Assembly (NCBI GenBank): GCA_963705955.1
Contig: CAVPLH010000005.1
Coordinates: forward strand, 186,001-250,000
Length of the DNA stretch: 64,000 nucleotides
From: WHSW01 sp963705955
GTDB taxonomy: Bacteria; Actinomycetota; Thermoleophilia; Solirubrobacterales; 70-9
Direction of reading: 5' to 3'
The translations under genes were made by a program, and so were the position numbers. Below are positions 1 to 9,747 of the stretch, one piece after another. How positions within the stretch are numbered: position 1 is the stretch's first letter; every line of letters starts with the position of its first letter. Below the pieces are notes generated by a model, which saw only the letters and a list, made by a program, of their open reading frames with translations, was not told where the DNA came from and did no database searches.

Positions 1-97
1 GGTCGCCCATCTGCCCGAGGAGCACATCGACGTCAGCGAGGTGGTCCGCTGCGCCGAGGTGTTCACGGCGCTGGCGAGGTCGGGCTGGCGCCGATGA
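1..97 (+). CDS. C-terminal end of a probable M20-family amidohydrolase/peptidase (partial)
   Basis: The first 97 bases read as an open frame (codons from base 2) of 31 residues ending in TGA. The peptide contains HLPEEHIDVSEVVRCAEVF. This resembles the extreme C-terminus of M20/ArgE/HyuC-type metallohydrolases, where a H-x-P-x-E-x-(V/I) segment precedes a final helix. The rest of the gene lies upstream of the window, so no catalytic residue can be inspected. It converges on the kbl-like gene and overlaps its 3' end by 35 bp. The family call rests on a short tail only; that a coding frame ends here is more certain than its function. Confidence 0.45.
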   Translation, partial: VAHLPEEHIDVSEVVRCAEVFTALARSGWRR

Positions 98-1280
98 CCC
101 CGGCCTCGGTCGCGACCTCGGCGACCGTCGCGGCGGCGTCGCGGATCTGCTGCTCGGCGAGCGCCGCGGAGACCTGGATCCGGATCCGCGCCGTGCCCTC
201 TGCGACGACCGGGTAGCCGAACCCGGTCACATAGACGCCCCGTTCGAGGAGCCGGCGGCTGATCTCGATCGCGGCAGCCGTCTCACCGACGATGATCGGG
301 ACGATCGCGCTCTCGCCCGGCAACGGAGCGAGCCCCGCCGCCCCCAGCTCGGCCCGCATCAGGGCGGTCTTCGCGCGCAGCTCGGCGACCAGCTGCGGCT
401 GTTCGCGCAGCTTCGCGAGCGCGCGGCGGGCGCTGCTCGCAACCGTCGGCGGCAGCCCGTTCGAGAACAGCTGCGGGCGCGAGCGCTGCTCGAGCACTGC
501 GCAGAGCGCCTCGCCGCCGGCGACGAAGCCCCCCGCCGCCCCGCCGAGCGCCTTGCCGAGCGTCCCCGTGTAGATCAGGTTCGGATCGCCGAGCAGGCCG
601 AAGCGTTCGACCGTCCCGCGGCCGGTCTCGCCGACCACCCCGACGCCGTGGGAGTCGTCGACCACGAGGGTGGCGTCGTGCTCGGCCGCGACCTCGATCA
701 GACGGTCGAGCGGCGCCAGATCACCCTCCATGCTGAACACCCCGTCGGTGACGATCAGCCTCCGCTCGACGTCCGGCGTCGCGGCGATCGCCCGCGCCAG
801 GTCGTCGGGGTCGGCGTGCTCGTAGACGGCCTTCCGGGCCGGCCGGGCGAGCCGGATCCCGTCGATGATCGAGGCGTGGTTGAGGCGATCGGAGAAGACC
901 GCGGTGCGATCGTCGCAGAGCGCGTCGAGCAGCGCGGCGTTCGCGGTCCAACAGGAGACGAAGCTGAGCGCCGCATCGGTGCCCAGGAACGCCGCCAGGT
1001 CGCGCTCGAGCTCGATCTGCGGCTCGAACTTGCCGCAGATGAAGCGCACCGATGCCGTTCCCGCCCCGTAGCGCGCCAGCCCGTCGGCGCCGGCGCGGAC
1101 GACATCGGGATCGTTGGCGAGCCCGAGATAGTCGTTCGAGCACAGGCAGAGAACCTCGCCCCGCCCCTCGATCTCGACCAGCGGGCCTTGCGGCGAGCGG
1201 AGGACCGGGATCCGCTTCATCGTCCCCGCCGCTCGCATCGTCGCCAGCTCGGCGTGCAGCGCGGTCTCGAGCGCGGTCAT
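63..1280 (-). CDS. kbl: Kbl-type alpha-oxoamine synthase (glycine C-acetyltransferase-like)
   Basis: 405 aa. PLP-dependent alpha-oxoamine synthase family, the family that cleaves 2-amino-3-ketobutyrate with CoA to glycine and acetyl-CoA (Kbl) or makes 8-amino-7-oxononanoate (BioF). The segment ASVRFICG near residue 77 is Kbl-like rather than BioF-like. Visible PLP-site residues are His135 (NHASIIDG), Asp208/His211 (VDDSHG) and the Schiff-base lysine Lys243 in TGTLGKALGG. An in-frame extension upstream is Arg-rich and unlike the family, so ATG at 1280 is chosen; it overlaps the aminotransferase stop by 4 bp (ATGA). It is the last gene of a ten-gene operon. No threonine dehydrogenase lies beside it, so its usual partner is missing and the real substrate may differ. 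BioF is the alternative, but no other biotin gene is present. Confidence 0.8.
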   Translation of the reverse strand: MTALETALHAELATMRAAGTMKRIPVLRSPQGPLVEIEGRGEVLCLCSNDYLGLANDPDVVRAGADGLARYGAGTASVRFICGKFEPQIELERDLAAFLGTDAALSFVSCWTANAALLDALCDDRTAVFSDRLNHASIIDGIRLARPARKAVYEHADPDDLARAIAATPDVERRLIVTDGVFSMEGDLAPLDRLIEVAAEHDATLVVDDSHGVGVVGETGRGTVERFGLLGDPNLIYTGTLGKALGGAAGGFVAGGEALCAVLEQRSRPQLFSNGLPPTVASSARRALAKLREQPQLVAELRAKTALMRAELGAAGLAPLPGESAIVPIIVGETAAAIEISRRLLERGVYVTGFGYPVVAEGTARIRIQVSAALAEQQIRDAAATVAEVATEAGVIGASPTSPAP

Positions 1281-2656
1281 CGCCGCTCGGCGGCGAGCGC
1301 CGCCTCGATCGCCTCGCCGAACAGGTCGAAGGCCCGCTCGAGCGTCGCCCCGGGCATCACCAGCGAGGGCTGGATGTTGAGCGAGGTGGTCGAGGAGTCG
1401 GCGATCACCCCGCGGCGAAGCGCCTGTTTGGCGACCGCATCCTGGAGCTCGGGATCGCGGTCGCGGGTCTCGGGGTCGCGGACGAACTCGATCGCCATGA
1501 AGCAACCGGTCACCCGCACGTCCCCGATCCGGTCGAAGCGATCGCACAGCTCGCCGAGCCGCTCGCGACCGACCCGCTCGAGCTCGCCGACGTTCTCGAG
1601 CACCGGCTCGCGCTCGAAGATCTCGAGCGTCGCGAGGGCCGCGGCGCAGGCGGCGGGCAGCCACGCCCAGGTGCTGCCGGTGGGTACGTCGTCGAAGCCG
1701 CCGATCGCCCGCTCGGAGCCGAGCAGCGCGCCGATCGGCATCGCGCCGCCGCCGAGCGCCTTTCCGAGGCACATCAGGTCGGGCTCGACGCCCCAGCGCT
1801 CGACCGCGAACAGCCGCCCCGAGCGCCCGATCCCGGTCTTGACCTCGTCGGCGCAGAGCAGCCAGTCGTGCTCGGCGCAGAGCTCGACGAGCGCCGGCCA
1901 GAACGAATCGGGCGGCGCGACGCAGCCGCCGGAGCCGAGCACCGGCTCGATCATCACGCCGGCGACCTCGGTCGGGTCGAGGGCATGGAAGAGGACGTGG
2001 TCGCGCAGATAGTCGACGGTCGCGTCGCCGCTGCCGCCGGGGCGCGGCGAGCGCAGCGGCGACCGGAACGGGTGCGGGTAGGGGACGTGGACGAAGCCCG
2101 GGACGAGCCCGCGCAGCCCGCGGCTGATCTCGGCGGCCTCGGCGCCGAGCGCCGCGGTCAGGGTCGACTCGCCGTGATAGGACCCGTGGAAGCCGATGAT
2201 CACCGGTCGTCCGGTAGCGCGCCGCATCAGCTTGATCGCGATCTCGACCGCCTCGGTGCCGTTGAGCGCGATGTCGTAGCGGGTCAGGCGCGCCGGGGTG
2301 AGCTCGAGCAGCCGTTCGCCGAGCCGTGCGGTCAGCTCCGAGACGAGCGCGTGACTGTCCTCGTTCCCGAACCGGGCGAGGGCGTCGGTCACCGGGCCGA
2401 GCAGCTCCGGCCGGCCGGCGCCGAGTGGCACCGATGCGGACGCGGAGGCAAGGTCGAGGTAGACGTTGCCGTCGGCGTCGGTGACCGTCCAGGCGCGCTT
2501 GTGGTCGAGCGCCAGCGGCGTCAGTCCGGCGCTCAGCCCCGGATAGGCGTCGCGCTCGATCCGGCCGAGGATCTCTCGGCTTCGCGGGCCGGGTGGCTCG
2601 ACCGAGATCGAAGGGGCGTCGATTCCCTCCCAGTCCTCGGGGATCAGCGGGCTCAT
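1277..2656 (-). CDS. Class III aminotransferase
   Basis: 459 aa, normal length for fold-type I class III (omega) aminotransferases. The core shows the NGTEA phosphate-binding turn near 132, the FHGSYHGES segment near 156, Asp270 in CADEVKTGIGR (binds the PLP ring nitrogen) and Lys299 in LGKALGGG (Schiff base). The family moves an amino group from an omega-amine, beta-amino acid or similar donor to pyruvate or 2-oxoglutarate; the substrate cannot be read from sequence. It sits between the FAD oxidoreductase and the kbl-like gene, with 4-bp overlaps on both sides, so it is translationally coupled to them. A second, roughly similar class III enzyme is at 17010-18392 beside a second copy of the same flavoprotein type. 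Confidence 0.88.
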   Translation of the reverse strand: MSPLIPEDWEGIDAPSISVEPPGPRSREILGRIERDAYPGLSAGLTPLALDHKRAWTVTDADGNVYLDLASASASVPLGAGRPELLGPVTDALARFGNEDSHALVSELTARLGERLLELTPARLTRYDIALNGTEAVEIAIKLMRRATGRPVIIGFHGSYHGESTLTAALGAEAAEISRGLRGLVPGFVHVPYPHPFRSPLRSPRPGGSGDATVDYLRDHVLFHALDPTEVAGVMIEPVLGSGGCVAPPDSFWPALVELCAEHDWLLCADEVKTGIGRSGRLFAVERWGVEPDLMCLGKALGGGAMPIGALLGSERAIGGFDDVPTGSTWAWLPAACAAALATLEIFEREPVLENVGELERVGRERLGELCDRFDRIGDVRVTGCFMAIEFVRDPETRDRDPELQDAVAKQALRRGVIADSSTTSLNIQPSLVMPGATLERAFDLFGEAIEAALAAERR

Positions 2657-4281
2657 CGACGTGCCCTTCGCCGGCGCCCGGAGAGCCCGCGCTGCTCGCG
2701 GATCAGCTCACGGGCGCAGTTGCGCCCGTTGGCGCCGGTCACGCCTCCGCCGGGGTGGGTGCCCGCCCCGCAGAGCCAGAGACCGTCGATCGGGGTCCGG
2801 TACTCGCCCCAGCCTCGGACCGGTCGCAGGTTGAACAGCTGGTCGAATGCCATGTCGCCGTGCAGCGCATGGCCGCCCCAGATCCCGAGTAGCGACTCGA
2901 GGTCGGTCGGCGCCAGGACCTGCCGCGAGATGATCGACGCCGGCAGGTTCGGGAAGTACGAGCCGAGCTTCTCGATCGCCCGGTCGGCGACCCGGTCGCG
3001 GATCTCCCCCCAGGACCGCTCGGCGAGGGTGTAGGGCTGGGAGTTGACGTCCACCGTCACCACGTGACTGCCTTCCGGGGCGAGCGAGGGGTCGTGGACG
3101 GTGGGGAAGCAGAGCTCGATGTGGGGGTCCGGCGCCGGGCGCCCGGCGCGCGCCTCGGCCTGCGCCGCGTCCATCTCGGCGATCGTCGGGTTGATCTCGA
3201 CGATCCCGTGGTGGTAGGGCCGGAGCCCCGTGCCGTCGACCGCCGCGGCGCGCGGCAGCTCGTCGACCGCGAGGTTGATCTTCATGCTCGTGCCCTCGCA
3301 GCGGTAGGCGCCAAGCGCCGCGACGAACCGGTCCGGCAGCCGATCGGGCCCGACCAGGCGCAGGAACGTCGTCTTCGGGTCGGCGTTCGAGAGCACCGTC
3401 GCGGCGCGGACCTCCTCGCCGCCCTCGAGCGCGACCCCGACCGCGCGACCGTCCTCGACCAGGACCTCGGCGACCGGGCTCGCGGTGCGGATCGTCGCCC
3501 CGGCCTCTCGCGCCGCCTCCGCCATCGCCTCGGTCAGCCGGCCGATCCCGCCGCGCACGAACCCCCACTTGCGGATCCCGCCGCCGGCCTGATCGGAGGC
3601 GTGGTCGTGGAGCAGCACGTAGGCGGTGCCCGGGGTCGAAGGGCCGCCGACCGAGTCGTTGATCGCGTGCCAGCCGAGCGCCGCCAGCACCTGTTCGGAG
3701 CCGAAGTGCTCGCAGAGATACTGGCTCGCCGACGTGCCGAACAGATAGAGCGCGTCGGAGATCGACGACCGGTTGCGAACCGCGCGGGCCGCGAGCCCGG
3801 CGAGCCCGGCGAGGTCGCGGGGCCGAGCCGAGGCCGGATCGGGCGGAGTGGTGTCGATCAGCGGCGTGATCAGCTCGGCGAGGCGGGCCAACTCGGCCTC
3901 GAAGCCTGGCAGGGCGCGGGCGTCTGCGACCGAGAAGCGCTTGAACTCCTCCTGGGTGGTCGCGATGTCGTCGTCGAGCGCGAGCGACGATCCGTCCGCG
4001 TAGAGGTTGAGCGACGGCCCCGCCGGGTCGACGGCGATCCCGCGCTCGACCAGCCTCAGGTCGCGCCACACCGGCTCGCGCAGCATGCTGAGCACGTAGG
4101 CCCCGGTGGAGGCGCGGAAGCCCGGCGCGAACTCCTCGGTAACGCAGCAGCCGCCGACGATCTCGCGGCGCTCGAGGACCACGGTCCGCAGCCCCGCCTT
4201 GGCGAGATAATGCGCTGCGACGAGGCCGTTGTGGCCGCCGCCGACGATCGCGACGTCGCAGGCCGCGGGCGCCGCGCTCAC
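2653..4281 (-). CDS. PYROXD2/phytoene-desaturase-like FAD oxidoreductase
   Basis: 542 aa. An N-terminal Rossmann dinucleotide site, VAIVGGGHNGLVAAHYL, starts near residue 10, followed by an acidic strand end (VVLERR). The C-terminus carries WLCGAGTHPGGGVTGANGRN, typical of the PYROXD2 branch of the phytoene-desaturase/amine-oxidase fold. These flavoproteins oxidise C-C or C-N bonds; the exact substrate is unknown. GTG at 4281 is chosen because it overlaps the permease stop by 4 bp (GTGA) and puts the FAD motif at the N-terminus; the longer in-frame extension is out-of-family and antisense-like. In a transporter/aminotransferase operon an amine or amino-acid dehydrogenase role is plausible but inferred. 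A paralogue lies at 13264-14886. Confidence 0.85.
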   Translation of the reverse strand: MSAAPAACDVAIVGGGHNGLVAAHYLAKAGLRTVVLERREIVGGCCVTEEFAPGFRASTGAYVLSMLREPVWRDLRLVERGIAVDPAGPSLNLYADGSSLALDDDIATTQEEFKRFSVADARALPGFEAELARLAELITPLIDTTPPDPASARPRDLAGLAGLAARAVRNRSSISDALYLFGTSASQYLCEHFGSEQVLAALGWHAINDSVGGPSTPGTAYVLLHDHASDQAGGGIRKWGFVRGGIGRLTEAMAEAAREAGATIRTASPVAEVLVEDGRAVGVALEGGEEVRAATVLSNADPKTTFLRLVGPDRLPDRFVAALGAYRCEGTSMKINLAVDELPRAAAVDGTGLRPYHHGIVEINPTIAEMDAAQAEARAGRPAPDPHIELCFPTVHDPSLAPEGSHVVTVDVNSQPYTLAERSWGEIRDRVADRAIEKLGSYFPNLPASIISRQVLAPTDLESLLGIWGGHALHGDMAFDQLFNLRPVRGWGEYRTPIDGLWLCGAGTHPGGGVTGANGRNCARELIREQRGLSGRRRRARR

Positions 4282-5168
4282 GATTCCAGCTGTCTGATCT
4301 TCGCCAACCTGTAGGCGACGACCGCGAAGATCGCCGAGGCGAGCAACATCAGCAGGCTCATCGCCGCGCCTCCGTTGAGGTCGCCGCTCTCGAGCACGAG
4401 GTCGTTGACCACCTGGCCGAGCATGTAGCCGCTCGTCCCGCCGACCAGGGTCGGGCTGGCGAAGTCGGTGAACAGGGGGATGTAGACCAACAGCAGGGCG
4501 ACGAAGATCCCAGGCGCGATCAGGGGTAGGAGGACCCGGCGGGCTGTCGTCCACCAGCCCGCCCCGAGGTCGAGGGCGGCCTCGAACAGGTTGCGGTCGA
4601 CCGCCTTCATCGCCCCGTAGATCGGGATCACCGTGTAGGTCAGGTAGCTGGTCGAGAGCACGACGATGACCGCGAACTTGCTGAACAGGAGCGCGTCGAT
4701 CGGCTGGTCGATGAGCCCGATCCGCTGCAGCGCCTCGTTGATCAGGCCCTCACGGCCGAGCAGCATCCGCCAGGCGTAGATCCGGACCATCGGGTTGAGC
4801 TCGTCGGCGAGCACGAGGAAGAGCAGCAGCGGCAGCTCCCAGCGCCCCGCCTTGTAGGCGAGCACGTAGGCGATCGGGACCGCGATCGCCAGCTGCACCA
4901 GCATCGCGATCGTCGCGATCTCGAACGTGGTCAGCGCGACCTCGCGGTAGAGCGGGTCGCCGAGCACGCTCGTGTAGTTGCTGAGCGTGAACCCCGAGGA
5001 GCCGCTGAGGACCCCGTACTGGAGGCTGATGATCAGCATCGCGCCCATCGGCGCCAGGAAGAGCAACGCGAGGACGGCGGCCGGGCCCGACATGAAGGCG
5101 AGCGGGCGCAGCAGCTTGCCGACTCGCCGGCGCCGGCCGCGGGCCGCGGGGAGCGTCGCGGCCTCCAT
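4278..5168 (-). CDS. potB: Polyamine-type ABC transporter permease (PotB-like)
   Basis: 296 aa integral membrane protein with about six predicted helices. The EAA-type cytoplasmic loop is visible near residue 200 (EAALDLGAGWWTTARRVLLPLIAPG), which docks on the ATPase. It belongs to the BPD_transp_1 family of spermidine/putrescine-type permeases. The ATG at 5168 overlaps the last base of the upstream permease stop. Together with the second permease, the lipoprotein and the ATPase it forms a complete importer. The family also carries other small cations and organic acids, so polyamine specificity is not proven. Confidence 0.88.
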   Translation of the reverse strand: MEAATLPAARGRRRRVGKLLRPLAFMSGPAAVLALLFLAPMGAMLIISLQYGVLSGSSGFTLSNYTSVLGDPLYREVALTTFEIATIAMLVQLAIAVPIAYVLAYKAGRWELPLLLFLVLADELNPMVRIYAWRMLLGREGLINEALQRIGLIDQPIDALLFSKFAVIVVLSTSYLTYTVIPIYGAMKAVDRNLFEAALDLGAGWWTTARRVLLPLIAPGIFVALLLVYIPLFTDFASPTLVGGTSGYMLGQVVNDLVLESGDLNGGAAMSLLMLLASAIFAVVAYRLAKIRQLES

Positions 5169-6094
5169 CAGCGAACCGTCCCCGTCATCAGGTCTGTGAG
5201 GGCGCTGTCGCCGCCCCGGTTGCGGGTGAGGCGCTTCATCAGCCTCCAGCCGGCGAACACCGCGATCACCTGGGCGAGCGCGATCACGGTCGAGACGGCG
5301 TTGACCATCGGCAGGTTCTCCGACTGGCGCAGGATCGAGAAGACCCAGACCGGAAACGTCTGTTCGAAGCCGCCGGTGAAGAACGAGACCTCGAAGTTGT
5401 TGAACGACCAGGCGAACGCGAAGATCGCCGCGGCGGCGAGCGACGGTGCGATCTGGGGCAGGACGACGTGGCGGAGCATCTGCGCCTGCGAGGCGCCGAG
5501 GTCGATCGCGGCCTCCTCGACCGAGCGCGGGAACCGCACCAGGCCGGCAGAGATGATCGCGACGACGAGCGGGAAGGTGACCACGAGCTGCATCAGTCCG
5601 ACGGTGGTCAACGAGAGCGAGACCCCCGACTGGCTGAAGAAGATCAGGCCGGCGACGCCGATGATCAGCCACGGCACGACGAGCACGGAGCCGTGGATGC
5701 CGGCCAGCAGTCCGCGGCCCGGGAAGCGCAGCCGGGTGATCCCCCAGGCGGCCAGCGTTCCGAGCACAAGCGAGCCGACGGTGACCAGGGACGCGACGAC
5801 GAGCGAGTTGACGATCGCATCGCGGGCCTCCTGGGAGTCCCAGGCCTCCTTGTACCAGTGCGTGGTGAAGCCCTCCCACGGGAGCGAGATGATCGACGAG
5901 TCGTTGAACGAGAACAGCGCCAGCATCAGCACCGGCCCGAACAGCAGCACCATCGCGAAGCCGATCATGAGGACGCTGGCGATTCCCGGCAGGCGGCGCC
6001 GGAGGCGGATCCCCAGACCGGGCCGGTTGCGAGGCGGCGCGCCGCGATCGTCGGCCAGCACCACGGGCCTCCGGATCGTGCCCGCCTGGCTCAT
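5168..6094 (-). CDS. potC: Polyamine-type ABC transporter permease (PotC-like)
   Basis: 308 aa. A cytoplasmic N-terminus of about 35 residues is followed by a first hydrophobic helix (IASVLMIGFAMVLLFGPVL) and further helices. The EAA loop reads EEAAIDLGASQAQMLRHVVLPQIAP, as in PotC. ATG at 6094 overlaps the stop of the binding protein by 4 bp. It pairs with the PotB-like subunit to form the membrane channel of the importer. Gene order in the operon is ATPase, binding protein, PotC-like, PotB-like, so the two permeases are in reverse of the E. coli potABCD order. Confidence 0.87.
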   Translation of the reverse strand: MSQAGTIRRPVVLADDRGAPPRNRPGLGIRLRRRLPGIASVLMIGFAMVLLFGPVLMLALFSFNDSSIISLPWEGFTTHWYKEAWDSQEARDAIVNSLVVASLVTVGSLVLGTLAAWGITRLRFPGRGLLAGIHGSVLVVPWLIIGVAGLIFFSQSGVSLSLTTVGLMQLVVTFPLVVAIISAGLVRFPRSVEEAAIDLGASQAQMLRHVVLPQIAPSLAAAAIFAFAWSFNNFEVSFFTGGFEQTFPVWVFSILRQSENLPMVNAVSTVIALAQVIAVFAGWRLMKRLTRNRGGDSALTDLMTGTVR

Positions 6095-7175
6095 CCGGCG
6101 GCGACCTCCTGCCAGGCGCGGTCGTAGAGCTCGGAGGTCGGCGGCTCGACCTCGGGGATCGCCGTCTTCAGGCTGCTCGGGTCGGCGGTCTTGCGGTACT
6201 CGGCCGGGATCAGCGGTAGCGCCTTCGGGTTCATCGCCACGTAACCGGCTTCCCCGGAGATCGCCTGCGCCTCCGGGGACGCGTAGTAGTTGAGCAGCTT
6301 GTAGGCGGCCGGGATGTTCTCCGCCTTTGAGGTGATCGCGAGGCCGCAGACCCACGACAGCACCCCCTCCTTGGGAGCGATCCATTGCGCCGGTACGCCG
6401 TCCTTGATCATCGTCTGGGTCGTCCCGCGTCCGCCGTCGGCGATCACCGCCTCGCCCGACTTGAAGAGATTGTTCATCGAAGCGTCCGACTCGGCGAAGT
6501 CGCGGAACTGGTCGCGATGGTCGAGCAGGTACTCCTTCACCTGGTCGATCTGGTCGGGACTGAGATCCATCGGGTTGTCCATACCGAGCGCCATCGCGGT
6601 CACCGCGATCGCGGTCAGCGGCGTCGACTCCATCGCCGCCCTGCCCGCGTACGCCGGGTCGAACAGGTCGGAGAACGAGTCGATCGACTTCGGATCGAGC
6701 TCGTCGGTGTTGATGATCAGGCCGTGCGGCCCGGCCGAGTCGGGGGCGAAGAGGACCTTGCCCGCCTCGTCGCGGATCTCGTCGGAGCTCGAGAGCGCCA
6801 GGTGGTCGAAGCCGGTGATCGCGGCTGGATCGAGCGGCCGGACCAGACCCCGGGCGAGCAGCGGCTGCATCTCGTCCGCGCAGACCTCGACCACGTCGGC
6901 CTCGAATCCCCCGGCGAGCTTCGCCGCCGCCGCCTTGTCGGAGTTGAAGCTCGCGGTCTCGAGATTCAGGTCGGGGTTCTGCTCGCGAAACGGATCGAGC
7001 ATCTCGTCGGTGACGGTGTCGCCGTAGGCGAACACCCGCAGGGTCCCCGTCGCCTCGGCGTTCGGGTCCTTGGGGGCCGGCGCGACCGTGGTGTCGCCGG
7101 CGCTCGTCCCGCACCCGCTCGCGACCGCGGCGACGGCGATCGCCGCGGCAACCGCCGCGCGCCTTCTGACCGTGC

Positions 7176-7179
<4 letters not shown>
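6091..7179 (-). CDS. potD: Polyamine-type ABC transporter substrate-binding lipoprotein
   Basis: 362 aa. A positively charged start (MSTVRRR) and a hydrophobic stretch lead to a lipobox (ASGC at about residues 20-23), so it should be a membrane-anchored extracytoplasmic receptor. The mature protein belongs to the SBP_bac_8/PotD-PotF group: it opens with LRVFAYGDTVTDEMLDPF, has VVEVCADEMQPLL and ends in a domain with LSWVCGLAITSKAENIPAAY. ATG at 7179 overlaps the ATPase stop by 4 bp. A clear paralogue (18526-19623) shares these same segments but has no transporter genes of its own. The ligand is unknown; the operon suggests an amine or amino-acid derivative. Confidence 0.88.
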
Positions 7180-8266
<1,087 letters not shown>

Positions 8267-8270
<4 letters not shown>

Positions 8271-9739
8271 GACTCTCCCTCCACGACGATCGCGAACAGG
8301 TCGTTGACGTTGGTTCCGGTGGGGCCGGTGACGAGCGCGTCCTCGAGCGCCGCGAGCGCGACGCTCGACCGGTGCTCGAGCAGCGCCGCGCGCAGATCGA
8401 GGCCGACGGCGGCGGCGCGGGAGACGGTCTGGCCGTCGACGATCGCCCCGGCGTGCGCCGTTCCGCCGTCGGAACCGTCGGTGTCGAGGAAGACGGCCGC
8501 GGCCGGTACCCCCTCGAGCTCGAGCGCGGCGGCGATCGCCGCCTCCTGGTTCGGCCCCCCCTCGCCCCAGCGAGGCGTAGCCGAGCCGCGCCGCCGTTGA
8601 GGCGCCTGATGGCGAGGCGTAGCTGAGCCGCGCCGCTGTTGAGGCGCCTGATCCTCGCCGGCGCGCGACAGGGTCACCGTGCTCTCCCCACCGCAGCCGA
8701 CCATCACCGTGCCGCCCACGAACGGCGCACCGTGCCGAGAGCTGTGGCGGGCCAGGTTCGCGAGCAGCTTGCCGACCTGGCGAGCCTCGCCCTCGAGCGT
8801 GGTCGAGATCACCACCGGGTTGAGCCGCAGGCCGGTCGCCTCGAGCGACATCGCGTCGCAGGCAGTCGACCCGGTGACCAGCAGCACGGTCTGGATCTCG
8901 GCCCCGTCGAGCGCCGGCGACTCGGCGAGCGGGCTCTGCAGGTGGTCGCGGATCGAACGCGGGGTGTCCTCCCAGAGCCCGTGTCCGTAGAGGATCGCGA
9001 TCGCGTCCGAGGCCCGCGTGCTGTCGGCGACGCTCGGGTCGGTGATCGCGTCGATGTGATCGCCGGCGACGTCGGAGACCGTCAGGTTGATCAGCCGCGC
9101 CGGCAGCGACGCCGCGGCGAGGCGCCCGCCCTTGAACGCCGAGACGTGCTTGCGGACGGTGTTCACCTCGACGATCCCGATCCCGGACGAGAGCAGCATC
9201 TCGTGCAGGTCGTGTTTCTCGGACTCGGCGACGGTCTCGGGCGGCAGGCTGGCGAGCGCCGAGCTGCCGCCGGTGAAGCAGGCGATCACGACGTCACGCT
9301 CGCCGGCCCCGCTGGCGAGCTCGAGCAGGCGCCGTGCCGCGCCGACGCTTCGGCCGCTCGGCAACGGGTGGTCCGACGCCAGCACCTCGACCCTGTCCAG
9401 CGATCGCTGCTCGGCGCCGCGGACGACGATCAGACCCGCATCGAGGCGGTCGCCGAGGATCCGCTCGAGCTCGCCGGCGATCGCAAGCGAGGCTTTGCCG
9501 GCCCCGACGACGATCACCCTCCCGCCCGGGTCGAGCCGGTGGCGCCGGCCGTCGACGACGAGCTCGTCGCCCGCCAGCGAGACGGCCAGTCGCGTCGCGC
9601 GACCGACGTCGCAGGCCACGAGCCCGGCCCCCGCGACCCGCAGCGCGGCCTTGCGGGCGCTCGCGTCGCCCTTCGCGGCGAGCGCCTCCGAGAGCTCGAT
9701 CGGCGAGCTTGCGAGACGGGTCGGCTCCGCGGTGGCCAC
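8267..9739 (-). CDS. gck: Glycerate 2-kinase (GckA/TtuD type, DUF4147-MOFRL)
   Basis: 490 aa. The N-terminal DUF4147 part shows VIVVGAGKASLAIAGELE near 74, DHPLPSGRS near 123 and CFTGGSSAL near 155. The C-terminal MOFRL part has GGESTVTL near 350 and LDTDGSDGGTAHAGAIVDG near 420. This family phosphorylates D-glycerate to 2-phosphoglycerate. The enolase-like gene immediately upstream in the operon would act on that product. The start is GTG, 8 bp after the enolase stop. Oddity: residues about 363-390 are two tandem copies of a 14-residue Arg/Pro-rich unit, inserted between GGESTVTL and the conserved GGPNQE segment. This lengthens the protein without breaking the frame. Whether activity survives is untested. 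Confidence 0.87.
8570..8652. repeat. Two tandem 42-bp repeat units inside the glycerate kinase gene
   Basis: Units at 8570-8610 and 8612-8652 share 41 bases with only two differences, at a 42-bp period. Each begins GCGAGGCGTAGC and ends GTTGAGGCGCCTGAT on the plus strand. Because 42 is divisible by three, the kinase frame stays open and gains a duplicated peptide containing QRRGSATPR. No flanking target duplication is obvious. It looks like a small palindromic or REP-like repeat captured in a coding sequence. Confidence 0.9.
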
Positions 9740-9747
9740 CGCTTCGC

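Noticed and set aside
1281..1772. N-terminal extension of the kbl-like gene
   Set aside because: The extra residues are Arg-rich, unlike the family and lie inside the aminotransferase gene.
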